Shown here: positions 11,472 through 23,179 of the stretch, in pieces
Layout of the letters: every line of letters starts with the position of its first letter
Position numbering within the stretch: the first letter of the stretch is position 1
Source: Ryuthela nishihirai
Lineage: Eukaryota > Arthropoda > Arachnida > Araneae > Heptathelidae
Assembly (NCBI GenBank): GCA_038380435.1
Contig: JAWZYU010000011.1
Location: 85,970,501 to 86,034,500, forward strand
DNA length: 64,000 nt
Reading direction: 5' to 3'
The notes under the pieces: generated by a model
What the model was told of the DNA's origin: nothing
The model's database searches: none
What the model saw: only the letters and a program-made list of their open reading frames with translations
Position numbers and translations under genes: made by a program

Positions 11472-14060
11472 CTGAAAATATATTAACGTTCAGGTACAGA
11501 TTTGTCACGACACAGTGAATTTATATTGGTTAGTTCCCAATTTCAGTGAAGTGTATTGTATTTCTTACCTTTAAAAGATAACTTTAGTAAATCTATACTA
11601 TAGCATATATTTACTAGTTAGATTTTTGCTTGCAATTTTCTTTTTGTAAAAAAAAAAACTACTTCAGTGGACACAAGTACTTTTAGAATTAAAATTTATT
11701 TAAAAATTCATAAATACTTTGAAAAGTTTGGCAGCAAGAGATTTTTCCCATAAAATATATTTTATGGAATTACATTTTTCTGAACGTAGGCTTTTTAAAC
11801 CTTGCCTATTATTTTTCTCCTACAAGAGCCGACTGTCGACACTATCCATAAAGTTACAAAGCAAGCGAAATCGGAAGCAGTTCCCCTTCCTTCTAACGAT
11901 CAGAATTTCAAAGCTTATTTAGCTCTTACCTTGTCTAGTGGTTAGAGTACTTACTAAACCAGCTGGCATTGTCCATTGTACGAGAAACCAGGAAGAGCCT
12001 AATAGTTTCCAGGTTCCCATTTCTTTGTAGGGGAGTATCTTACCTTTAAAAGAGAACATAAGGTACGATTTCCAAAGCCATGATTGTTGCCATTCGACTG
12101 CGTCAGCTTGTCGCAGTTGCCAGTTTGTCACCCTCTGCAACAACAGTTGCTTTTACTTCGAATCAAACCTAATTGGAGCACCAAGAGTTTAGATTTTCTT
12201 TCCAATGGTTTTTAATCTGAAGCTAGTATTCAGATAGAGATACAATGAAAACGCAACCCGAAGCAGAACGATCATCCTCAAGCAGCCATGGGCTGCTAAG
12301 GTCCAACCATATTGGGCAATTAGTTCTACAAACACATCTATTCCGAGCTCCATCTCGTCACTGTAGTCCAATTCTAACAAGGTCCTATTTGACATTGCCC
12401 ACCGCATCCTAGGTCTTGCTCTTTCCGAGGCCTTTAGCGAATATATGAACATTGTTCCTAATCTATAATTATGCATATAGGCCAAATGGCCAAACCAATG
12501 GAGTCACTCTGCACAATGCTGTTCAAAAGCGGTTCCCAACTCCTCATCATTACTTACAAAGTTGAACCACCTAATGCCCAAGATACTGCGTAAGCATCAA
12601 GAATCAAAAGTTCTTGTTTACAAAGCGTCCAGGTTTCACTACCATAACTAACCGTAGGAAGAACCAAACTAGTATACAGTCTAATTTTAGTCTTTAGCTG
12701 TATACACCTATTTCTCCTCACTCTCCATAGATTCTTAACCCCAGATGGTAAATTGTAGAACCCTCCCCTGAACTAAATTATAGAATCCCCACCTTGAAAC
12801 TAAATCCTGGGGTACGGCTTAAAATAAGCCACAATATGCATGGAAATTTTATTACACATGTATGTTCTTTTCCAATCTATGTTCCATCTTTCACCAAGGA
12901 AAGAATTGGGGTTACCTGAGCCTTCGCCGCCCCTGCATAGTTGGCTTCTTCGTCTACATATTATGCTGGCCTTATCTATTTAGAAAGAGTCGCCACTGCC
13001 TTTGTCGATATTTATATAAGAAACCATTCTTGAATATTAAAATTACTATAGATAATTTGGGGGCCTGAACGCCAATTTTAGTACTTTTAACCAAAAAGGA
13101 AATTTCGCACTTTTTATTTTATAGACCGAAGTTTTTCAATTCCCACCCAGTGGATATTAGAAGGGAAATGATTGGACAAAATTAAAGACTGAAATTGCTG
13201 CATCTGTTAGAATGTCACGATATTGAATTTAGGATTGTTACATGAGAACATTCACAATGAGTGTAAAAGGTAAAAAAAGCAAGCATTATTGATGCAGTGA
13301 ACAGTTTCTTTCGAATTTAATTTTTAGTTCTGAAGTTCTTTTCAATACAAGGTTACAGAAAATTTGTCCCGAGAGTAGGGCCGGTTCTACGGGAGAGGGC
13401 TCTAATAGAACGTAGTGTGTTCCAGGTGCTAGTAAGAGAAGCAAAAATTAAAATTATTTTCATTTCATGCATTAAGAATTTTTTGAAAGGGAAATGTTAT
13501 ACTAAATTACAAATAGTTTCTTGTTTTTGCATTTTTTCCAGTTCGACTGAATCCCCTTAATTTTTCTAGATTCCGTCTTGTTGGAGACTCGAAGGGTGTC
13601 TCAATTCGCATTTCGTTTTAAAAACAATTTAAGTTATATTGTAATTGCATATTTTTATGCATTTACTACTGCATGTATTATAATAACTTTATTCAAGATA
13701 TTTTAAGCTTTATTTTTTTACTTCAGATTTTTAACCCCTCCAAGTTCGGAACCATATACCGGTCCCTGGCACACTGAAAAAATTGCATGCCATTCACATC
13801 AGGTTTGAGAAGCATTGGATTTGCCTGATGTGCTTTTTAACTACACCCTTCACCATTACATAAAATTTGAACATAAATGCCATTGCTTCAAAATTTAGTC
13901 AACATATCAAATATTTCTGCCATGTCTCGAAACATTGAACAGTTCGTGTCCTTCTCAGAGGAACATCACTTAGTTTGTCAGCCCTGTTTAACACAGAAAA
14001 AGTTATTTGTATATTACCTTTAAGTTGCTTGTTTCTGGTTAAGGCACAAGCTTTTCTTAC
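11472..14060. other. Intron between the two EGF exons, with LINE fragment
   Basis: Apart from the LINE 3' fragment at 12270, the stretch is AT-rich with no recognised gene. Short ORFs here lack known domains. Confidence 0.6.
12270..12745 (-). mobile_element. Fragment of the 30-kb LINE family, 3' end
   Basis: On the minus strand, VKNLWRVRRN then TKIRLYTSLVLPTVSYGSET match the C-terminal region of the element at 33.05-33.2 kb (VKNLWRVWRN, TKIRLYNSLFLSSVSYGSET). The copy ends with the same 3' tail, tggttggacct...gcccatggctgcttgaggatga. This copy is 5' truncated and frameshifted. Confidence 0.8.
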
Positions 14061-14171
14061 CTGAGCAACTTTTACCATCGCTGTCGAGCTGATATCCGCT
14101 GTTGCAGTAGCAGATTTCCCCACTAGGAGTCGCACGACATTTGTGGGCACAGGTAGAGTTCTTGCAAATGC
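14061..14171 (-). CDS. EGF-like module exon (EGF-A position)
   Basis: A 111-bp exon after a tttgcag acceptor, ending at GTAAGA. It encodes ICKNSTC, AHKC, RATPSGEIC, YC, NSGYQLDSDGKSC: six cysteines with the C-x-C and GY pattern of an EGF domain of the non-calcium-binding kind. It lies directly after the last LDLa module, the position of EGF-A in LDLR-type receptors. It joins the next exon through an Asp codon to give the DVNEC start of a calcium-binding EGF. Confidence 0.88.
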
Positions 14172-15278
14172 CTGCAAAGAATTCGATTCTGGGATGAATT
14201 TCAGGAATACGAAGCAACCAAATTATTTAAGGTTTTAAAGGAGATACTGCCGAATGTTTTAACAAATACTAATTACTTTTATTAAACCAATACATTTATT
14301 CACTCTTTCGTGGGGATGATAATTTAGCTTTGATAATATTGGTTCAGCAGTTTAAGTCTCCTTGTGTTGCCATATATTTATATCAAATGGTGACAGGCTT
14401 TAGCTTATATTCAACAGAGTGGCCTATTGCGATCAATTGTTCTCATTTCCCGTTATTTGTAAATGCAGAAATGTGCACTTTTTTCAATATTTATGCGAAA
14501 CTGTCACCGAATAATTCGGAGTTTCAAACCAGAATACACCAGTTTCTAAATTGGGTTTTACCTTTGAGAGAAATTCCTCTCAAGACTTTCCGAGTTATGG
14601 TTTTCCTGCTCCCAGGGCAATATTTCGTCAGAAAATTCGATTTTCAATGTCAAATGCTAGCTTGTCACAAAGGCACAATAAGGGATTAATAAAACAATAG
14701 ACTAGTAACAGAACAGTACAAATCGGCACAGCAATATATTAACATCTTGGTATTGTGTAAGAGCTCAACCGAGTCTCGCATGGGTGAAGGGAAATTGAAC
14801 CTCTTTCCAGGGTACAACACATTGGATATTCACGAAAGGACTCGTCCGTTTTTAGTATCTGTCCGGAGAGTCTTCAATTATCAGACTCATTGTTCCTTGA
14901 GTAGAACACTCATCGCTGGAGTTTAGAGATAGATTGATATGCCACATATTGGGAACTAAACTGCCTATCTGAAAAAAAAAAAAGCATTTCACTTCTAAGG
15001 AAATAGAAATCTTCATTCATGAAGATTTCTTCCTATTCCTTTATGAAGCTTATTCCTATTCCTTTATGATAATTCTGTTCACCTTTATGAAGGTGAACAG
15101 AATTATTTCAGACGTAAGACTGATGCCCTATATTGCACTTGGCATTTCGTAATAATGGGCACAATAGATTGATGAAATCTAATCTTCGTAACAGAAGCAA
15201 CAATTCCGGACTGGCAAACGCAGAGATTATGGGTTCAATTACCAATGCTAATTGACATCAGAACAGAGATTTACTTAC
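14172..15278. other. Intron with two adjacent hairpins
   Basis: No gene. The imperfect or perfect inverted repeats at 15007-15032 and 15069-15106 are listed separately. A short B-box-like ggttcaattacc lies near 15232. Confidence 0.6.
15007..15106. repeat. Pair of perfect hairpins
   Basis: First hairpin: agaaatcttca / tgaagatttct around ttca (about 15007-15032). Second: ataattctgttcacctt (15069-15085) and its exact reverse complement (15090-15106) around a 4-base loop. Between them, attcctattcctttatga occurs twice. They look like snapback products; no function is evident. Confidence 0.85.
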
Positions 15279-15395
15279 TGCAGTTCTTTCCTTCATCTTC
15301 ACCCCCGGGACAGTCGGATCTTCCATTACAAAGCAACTCTTTCTTAATGCATAGTCCAGAAGAACAAGTGAATTCAGATTCCGAGCATTCATTAC
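15279..15395 (-). CDS. LDL-receptor class A repeat exon 4
   Basis: A 117-bp phase 1-1 exon encoding [33 protein letters not shown], the last LDLa module before the EGF pair. Cysteine spacing and the GGEDE acidic cluster are canonical. The acceptor is attag and the donor is GTAAGT. The first half lacks the aromatic residue often seen before Ile in the third loop, but the hydrophobic EFTC and CIKK positions are kept. Confidence 0.88.
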
Positions 15396-18300
15396 CTAAT
15401 GAAGGAAAATTACAAACTCTTCATGCAATAAGAGAAAGCATTTCATTCTGTAATTTAATTTTAAAGTTTTATTTTAAACTCAATATTCAACATCATATAT
15501 AGGTACTAGACAAATTCAGGAACTTCTTATCCATAAAAATGAACATTTCAAATCTGTCAATCTACTGAACGATATAATCTAAAATAAAGAATTACGAATT
15601 TTTTTAACTATCTGGATTTGGAGTTAATTCAAATATCGTAAAATGAAAGCAATTACAATTTAGTAAAGTTTAATGCAAATGTTAAGATATTTTAAGCAGT
15701 TTCATAGCTCATTCAATAAACAATTCCGCGAAAAACTAAGCAATTGTAAAATATTCCAGTTTCCAAAACGAAATACTAAACAAATTTTGAACTAGAACAC
15801 GTCACACCTCTGGTGACCTTCTTGAAGGAAGCGCTTCGTGTTTTATTTTTCGATATTAGATCTGTTTAAAAATGCAAATTAAAATAAAAGATCCAAAAAA
15901 TTAGAATATCAGTATTTTATTATTTTTAGAAACATTTATGTTGCATACTATAGTTTATTGTCAACTGACGGATCAATGATATCTAGTTTCAAAAAGTTAG
16001 AGATTGATATTTAAGATTTTAAAATTTCATAGCTCAGAAATTTCTTACGTTTTGCAATATTTGTTGGACCCTGTTGACCAAGCATGGAACGAAATTAAAG
16101 CCTGATATCTTACGAAATCAAAGCCTGATATCATTTGCATTTCTTTTCAGATATCGCGTGTAGCATTCTCTTAAAAATGGAGAGCAACAGAAGACTTGTT
16201 TTAAATATCGCAGTTATTTTTGCATTTTTCAATTAAAACTGCTACAATATTTATCAAATCCCCTTTCCGGGATTATTACAGTTACATGTCCAATGAAAAT
16301 TAAAAATAATTCTTTATAAGTTACCCTCTCCAGCAACTGCTTGCTACAGAAGTCCGAGGATCCATTCTTTATAAAACGCCATAAAGAAGGTATAACACTT
16401 CAGCAGAACGATACGCAAGAAACATCCTAACTTTATTTAGGACTCCAACCCAGACCATTTGATTAGTAGATAAGTTGGGCCTAGTCACTCAAATACCTCA
16501 TTAAAACCAAATCTGATAGTAAAAAAAATTCAATTTTATATTGCATAAATTTTTCAGGGTCTAAAGCTCTCAGAAATTGCCATTTTTTGGAGGAACGCCA
16601 AGAAGTCTAGAACAAGGTTTTTCAAAGTCTCCAATCTCTTCCTCGCTAGAAATTCTGCATATTAAATAACTGAAGACAAAAAGGTGATAAAAATTGCACT
16701 CTTGTCCACCTTGAAAAATACTAATTGCTACATTACTTACTCCTACTGTAGAGAGCGATCATTAACGTTAACTAATTTATGAATATCCCCCAAAGACTCA
16801 ACAAAATCAGATATCTACAAAGCTAGTAATTAGACAAAACATTCGACTATTTATCTTATGTACATTTGTCCACATCTACCATTTCTGAAACCATCGTTCA
16901 TCGCGCCGTTTTCCAACACAGGAAGATGTTTGCAGCAGATAACATTTTCAGTCTATGTTGATAGCCAGAGATTAAACGAGATTTAATTGTACAGTTTTTT
17001 TTATCTACAATTAACTTAAGTGCCTCGTAAAATATCTAGTGATGTCTCAATCCACAACCAAAATTAAAAGCCTTCATTCTTTAAAAAAAAAAGAAGCAAT
17101 AACAAAACAGGATAACGGATGTAAAACACAAGAATCAATTATATGTTATGTGTAGTAAGTGCTATAAAACTTAGCCTGGTCGTCTGCCTAAAGTAATGCA
17201 GTTTTCCCAGTTTCCTCTTCCTACAGATCCAAGTCCTATTCATCAGCTCCGTGCTTTTGCAATCTGGGAGAAGATTTCGACTCGTCGGTATTAATGATCA
17301 ATGATTGATATGCGAGTGAAGTGGAGAAAGGATTCTGATGCATCGCATTTGCATCCTATGCCACGTGGATGAAAATATCTGAACTCATTTCAACAGCACG
17401 TGCATTGGAGGATTCTGTGCGCTATCTGAGAGCCGATCTGTGGCTCTTTCGCCAAAGTATTTATAAACTTTCGATGAAACTTTTGCATACAAGGTAGTGC
17501 TAAAATCAACCTTAATATGGATTTGAATAAACTAACCCCGAGGATTTTGGATGTAGTAAAGATAATTATCCTAATAACATTGAATACTTTGTCCGTATAT
17601 ATAAATGATATAGATAAAAACAAACGGAACAAGAGAAAGTGTACTTTGTATTTATGTAGGGAATATGCGAGGCTCCGTAGATATATTGTCCTCGAATCCA
17701 ATGGAATGTATCCAAGACTACCAGTGGATCAAAAAGCGTCAGAATAATCCATAATCCGTTTAAATAGGAAGTGCATCGCCTTCCACGTAGAGACACGAGC
17801 ATTCGACTGATGACCTTAAACTTTTACCGTTTCATCTTGATAAGCAAAAACCCACAGGCGGACGGGTGTCTCGCGAGTCATATGGGATCGGAACATCAGA
17901 ACTCGGGAGAGAAAAAATCATTTCCATCGTTGCAAAGTGAAACTTCAGGAATTGCACAGTGATGATACAAACAGCCGAAATTAGTTCCGGGAATGGGTCC
18001 TACCTGCACCAAGACATTACAATAATAAATCTTATGTTTAGTGACCAAGCGATATTTTGAGCAGGTAGCACAATTCACGCCACTGAACTCGCGAAAACTC
18101 TTGGAATAAGTTCATTCTAATAATTAGAAAGTTTTTGCGCTTTCACCAAAAGATAACGCTCCCATTTCGCAACCATCGTCGGAGACGTTTTCGACGAGAC
18201 CTTTAAATTATATTGGAAGGATGATTCCCATTGAATGGCCTCTACGACATCGACCTCTACGACATCGAACTTCTTGCTGTTGGGGGGGGGGGGGGCGACA

Positions 18301-18621
18301 TTTGAAATCTGTCGACTACGACCGAGTGACAACGAAGAATTAATACAGCTAATTAAGAATTGATTGTTCTAAAAAAGTGTTCTGGTATCAGTTCAAATAC
18401 AAAAGATCGTTTGAAGAAACATTCGCCATTAAGTTTTTGCCCTATACTAAAATCCCCAAGTACTACTAACAAAATCCCTACTACCGACATTTGCTTTTTT
18501 CATATGCCACTAAGTAATAATTTATTATAATTTGTCCTTATATTAAGATCACTATTAGCCATGACGTTTATGCCATCTAGTACGTCAAGAGGATTGAAAA
18601 ATCATGCACCACAAGACTTAC
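15396..18621. other. Intron, AT-rich
   Basis: Contains one diverged SINE-B (16323). A 15-bp tandem repeat, cctctacgacatcga, and a G homopolymer of about 14 lie near 18239-18296. No coding region was recognised. Confidence 0.6.
16323..16500 (-). mobile_element. tRNA-derived SINE, family B (diverged)
   Basis: Third copy inside the 15.4-18.6 kb intron: ccagcaactgcttgctacag, gaggatcc, cttcagcagaacg, and a diverged tRNA-like end with ggactccaaccc and gtagataagttgggc. The wording is close to the 990 and 1448 copies, but the B-box is decayed. Confidence 0.55.
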
Positions 18622-18744
18622 TTTTACTTGAACAATTTCTCTCATCTTCTCCACGAGAACAATCTTGCTGTCCATCGCAATGCCACCTTGCAGGGATGCA
18701 GTGGTGATCATCGCATCGGAAGCCACTACAGCCGGGAGAGTTTT
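18622..18744 (-). CDS. LDL-receptor class A repeat exon 3
   Basis: Encodes [21 protein letters not shown] and SRGEDERNC, a complete six-cysteine LDLa module with the acidic GEDE calcium site. The acceptor is tttcag. Two donors are possible six bases apart in the same phase: GTAAGT (exon end 18622, preferred as the stronger consensus) or GTAAAA (exon end 18628). The choice adds or removes two linker residues after the last cysteine. Either end leaves one base that completes a Ser codon with the next exon. Confidence 0.88.
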
Positions 18745-19127
18745 CTGAAATTTAAATACGAAAGTCTTGTAAAATCCTCTTACTCTACAGGAAATATTTT
18801 ATTACTTCTAATAATAAAAGTTAAGCTTTAGATATCAAAGATCAAGTCTAGTTTTTCACTGATAAAAAGGAATTTTTAGTTTTTATATTTCAAGCAACGT
18901 CTTCCCAAACACACAAGATATTCCTTAGCTCAAAGTATTGTTTAGGAATTGTGGAAGCTTAAAAATTGAATTCTAGTATAAGGAGTGCTTTAAGAGTTTC
19001 GCACATGTCTGAATATTTTCACTGCTTCCTTAAAAGTTTACGAGCTACGACTTTTGTTTTTAACATAAGCTTTGAAACACCATTTCCATCAAAGTTCGGT
19101 CTGCGGCGTCTGTACGTTGCTATAGAG

Positions 19128-19601
19128 CAGAGATTCCCAAACTTATTTGTCCTATCGCCTCTTTTCAGAAAAAAATTACTCCGCACCCCTCTGGAAATCT
19201 ACCTTCTTTAAGAGAACAGAAAAAAGAAAGCAAATTTGTCACTGCATCTATATTTCTACCTACTTCCTACAACATAGTAAAGAAAGTTTTAAATAAGACA
19301 CCTTGAAGCTTGAAATAATAATTTTATAAAAAAAACCAACCATAGTAACATTCGCATTGCACAGAAAATTAAGATTAAGAATAATTTTGTTTATTTGGAA
19401 AGTAATCACTACTACTTTAACTCTGCTACACAACAGATGAAACATGTACGAACGGTTTTTCAAAATTTTCTTATCTTCCTTTCTTTAATGCTTCACCGCC
19501 CCCCCCCCCAAATGCACCCGAGGCTACTACCGACACCCTGGATCGTTCCAGCACCCCCCCCCCCCCACAAGTGGTAGTATCGCCCACTTTGGGAAACATT
19601 G
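19128..19601. mobile_element. Complete non-autonomous hAT element
   Basis: A 474-bp element with imperfect terminal inverted repeats: CAGAGATTCCCAAACT at the left and, reverse-complemented, CAATGTTTCCCAAAGT at the right. It is flanked by a perfect 8-bp target duplication CTATAGAG (19120-19127 and 19602-19609). Eight-base duplications and CAG-starting ends with CCCAAA are diagnostic of the hAT superfamily. The interior has C-rich runs and no transposase, so it must have been mobilised in trans. Confidence 0.88.
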
Positions 19602-19639
19602 CTATAGAGCATGCTAAAGACTAGGAAAGATTGTATTTT

Positions 19640-19975
19640 CACAAAAGTGCAGAGTGGGAGGATCGAACAAAAATTCATGCCGATTTATCACAAGTGTATG
19701 GGGATAATGCATGTTTACATGGCACTGTTATGAGATGGATGCACAAATTCAGAGGACGGTAGAGCTTCGAAGACCTCCCTCGTGCAGGAAAGCAGAAGGC
19801 CATGAACGAGAGAACCATCACTGTTGTTTGTGAACTCGTTAGGGAAAACCCGCACATCACCATTCAGCTAATAAGTTTAGTCAGTGTATCTTTTGGCAGT
19901 GTGGAAACAATTTCAACATTCAACAAAAGATCTGTCCCAGATGGGTACCCCACAAACGGAACAGCAAAAACTGCT
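19640..19975 (+). mobile_element. mariner-type transposase N-terminal fragment
   Basis: The plus strand reads HADLSQVYGDNACLHGTVMRWMHKFRG (key residues only; one stop follows), then FEDLPRAGKQKA and ITVVCELVRENPHITIQLIS. This is the order of the paired helix-turn-helix DNA-binding region of mariner/Tc1-type transposases (VYGD, W-x-x-F, DxPRxGR, V-x-x-LVxExPxxTI). It contains stops, has no catalytic domain in the same orientation, and is interrupted upstream by the hAT insertion at 19.1-19.6 kb or adjoins it. Confidence 0.65.
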
Positions 19976-20019
19976 ACAATAGACTCGTGCAAGGGGGGTG
20001 ATAATGTTTGAACCAAGGG

Positions 20020-20110
20020 GCCCTAAGCTGTTAAAACCACGTCTCATCACCTGTGACAATGTGTTATCTAACTCCCAGAAAGATCGACAACTATATCTGG
20101 GTTGCCAATT
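20020..20110 (-). mobile_element. mariner-type first catalytic Asp fragment, opposite strand
   Basis: The minus strand reads IVTGDETWF followed by a stop. TGDETWF is the block holding the first catalytic aspartate of mariner transposases. Because the adjacent N-terminal fragment is on the plus strand, the two are not one intact copy. Either an internal inversion or two insertions occurred. Confidence 0.6.
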
Positions 20111-22032
20111 ATTTTTAGTGCATCCCCAGCTGCAAACGAGTCTCTTAAGAACGGAATATCGACGTATATATTTAAATGAGATTGGACCCAATTAAATCAG
20201 ATACCATTTGCGTTCCAATATACTGTACAATCATGAGAACAGGCTTGATTAAGGTGGTCATATAGCAAAGATCGAAAGAACATTTATTTTACAAAAAAAC
20301 TTTATATTTCATCCCCATTTTTGGAAAAATATTTCTCGAGGAAATTCCCTCCTATTTGGATTGAATCCGAATTCAAAAGGAAAGCGAAGTTGCTCCAAAG
20401 CTTGTTCTAATTCATTCCAAGCATACTATTTAATATGAGTAGTCGAGTTCCTATAAACAGATTTCAAGATTATAAATTACTGTTAAAGTTAATTGACTTA
20501 ATTTTGTGCATTTGGGTAACGAAATTAGTAAACAACTTGAGAGGAATTACAACGATGCTTCAAAAGGCCGATTACAATAAATGTATAATAAATTTTATGA
20601 ACTATTAATAACGAATATAAAAGTTAGCATTTTTGAGTCAAACGATAGTGGCTGAATCGATAACCTGCCAGGCTCATAATCTGTTTTGTAATAGGGAGGA
20701 AGGAAAGTAAGCGAGGGTCATATGTGCATTGCTGTTCGTCTTAAGTTGGCCGTGATCTTTACCAGTTTAGATTTAATAAACTGTGGCTCTAGTGCCCAGG
20801 ATTACCAATTTTTTTTTATTTTTTCTATCATTCGTTGATATTGTCATGCCCACGTAATTTTATCACGTGGACAAGACTTTATGGAGGGAGGATTGTCAGC
20901 CGCCATCGCCTTCCATTTTAATAGTGACAATTTTGACCGACATCCATATTGCGACATTTTTCTGCGTTCAGCTCCTGCTGAGGAAAGCCTTAGCCGCTGG
21001 CATAGAACATTCGCGAAGGATCCGTTGGTCCCCTCAGGTCTCAGAGCTGAGGCTACGTGATCAGCGTGGTAAACATCAAAACACCAGATGGGTGTTTATA
21101 TCGCACTTCGGCCAGCCCTACCAATGGGCATCGTCCACGCTGGGTCGTAAACTGACCTCCACGAGGGGGCCAGAGAAAAGGGAACAAGAAAAACATTTTC
21201 AATAACGGACAGTCTTCTCGTGTGGGTTGTGTGTTCGACAACAATGATCCTCTCTAGTGAGCCGAGCAGAATCCCGAAGTGTGCGTAATGAATGTCAAAG
21301 GGAATACTAAGCAGCCCGTGTGCCCAGCGACTTGAGGCTGGTCGGCAGTGATTGCCTTCCCGTGGGACTTCCGACTTGACGAGATAGGGGGAACATTCTT
21401 ACCAATATCTGGTTTCGCTTTTCCACACGAATGTGTTTCTGTGAACTACCGTCATGTTGTCCCGAGTTACAATAAATGTTAAGGACTATTTAATAACTGT
21501 TAAGGACTATTAGAGTCACGAGCAAGTAGCTCGTTCATCATGGACTTTTTTTAGTGAACTGATCCTCCACCACGCATAAAGTTTCCCTTGATTGAAAAAG
21601 GCAGCGCCAGAGGCGCTGTTGGATTTGTCCCAAAAGTGGGAACTAGTTTTATGAAATGTCATTTTGTGAAATGTCTGAAAGTAATTTTGTTAATGTTTTA
21701 TTTTATTGTTAACCGCAGAATTAGCTCAGGTGTCATTTTGCTAAATGTCTGTTCATTTGAATATTGGGTCAGGGAACTGCCTAGATTTGGCAACAAGTAA
21801 ACGAATCACGACCTAAGTGCGTGTGCCGCCCTAAAATACTCAGGGGTGGTCACCACAATATTCCCGCTGGACTCTTCCAGTACATCGCGTTGGCATTTTT
21901 GAATTTAAATCTTGCTTCAACTATACACATAAGAATCACTTAATAACATTTATTGGTGTCACCAATGTTCCCTTTCTGACCAAAGGCTCAGTGGGAGTAA
22001 TTAAATCCTAGTGCTGGCACTTGTGGGCCTAT

Positions 22033-22312
22033 ATCCTGGGAACTGCATCTTACGATGCCTGGAGCACTATTGAAACCTATCAAGGCCATCCAGCGTGTCT
22101 TTTAATGTGGATAGGGAAGGGCTCTCCTGCATACTAGGCCACGGCTTAACATACCATCCGACAGCCTTTCCAAGCCCAACAGCGGCTTTTCTCAACAAGG
22201 GCAGAGTGGTGGGTTTTAGAGAAGAAAAACCTCAACAGCTGAGGTGGAACTATGCCTGGGAACTGCAGATTAGAAACCTGGAGCGCTACCGATTGAGCAA
22301 CTCCGCCCTTCT
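22033..22312 (-). mobile_element. Two adjacent SINE-A copies (one only a tRNA head)
   Basis: cctgggaactgcatcttacg at 22037 is the tRNA-like end of a truncated copy. It is followed directly by a longer copy (22082-22312) with gccacggcttaac, ttccaagccc and a second head cctgggaactgcagattaga...ctggagcgctaccgattgagc. Both are minus oriented and diverged. Confidence 0.7.
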
Positions 22313-23179
22313 GAAGTCGAACTGCCGAAAGTTTTAACTCCTAAGAAATCCTTCCAATTAGTTTCTAATAAGTTCTAGCAAAGAATTAATCCAAGCTTTA
22401 AAGAGCAAAAACTCATCTGGGTTATGACATTAACAGAACTATTAAAAAAGAAATCGTGCAGCAAATGCAGTCACTGAGCAAACATCTTGAAAACAGGAAT
22501 GAGCATTTCGCTATTGTGATGGATTTCTAAGCATCAAGGATTTTTTCCGTCCTACAAAGTGATAGACTAATAAACCATCCTTCATATGGAGGCAAGCTGC
22601 TCCAAAAGGCTTTATTAGAAACTTCAAAGGTCAGAAGAAAGTCTGTCGTGAACAGTTTTGGCTTCGGAAGGAAACCCGCCACTGTGCAGTATTGTTGATT
22701 GTACCTCCGATGCTACAGGAAGAAGGAAATGGTTGACTTCCTTGTCACTAAAGACAAGTAACATGCATGGGTCGAAGCGCTTATCTTTTAGTTTGTTCTT
22801 CCAGCTTGAGGGGAATTTAGAACCTAGGTTTATTCTTAGGTTTCTTTTCGTGTTAGGGTCGAGGTTTTTCTCATTCGATCATCTTCAAATATCCTTTTTA
22901 CCTGTCATCAAAATCAATACACAAACTTTGCATTGTTTTAATTCTTTGCAGGAATATTCAGACTCATTCAGGCACAATTTTTGTGTATCCTTACGGATAA
23001 ATATAAAATGAATAATTAGAAAAAGAATTATAACTTTTCATTATTATTCATTTATCTTTTTATAGTTTATCTAAGAGATAATAAATTATTGATTTTTTTA
23101 GATAAAAAGTTTTGGTTTTTTTGATGTTGGTTCTAATGTTTTTAAAATTATATTTTTGAAATTTATTAAAATAGAAATC

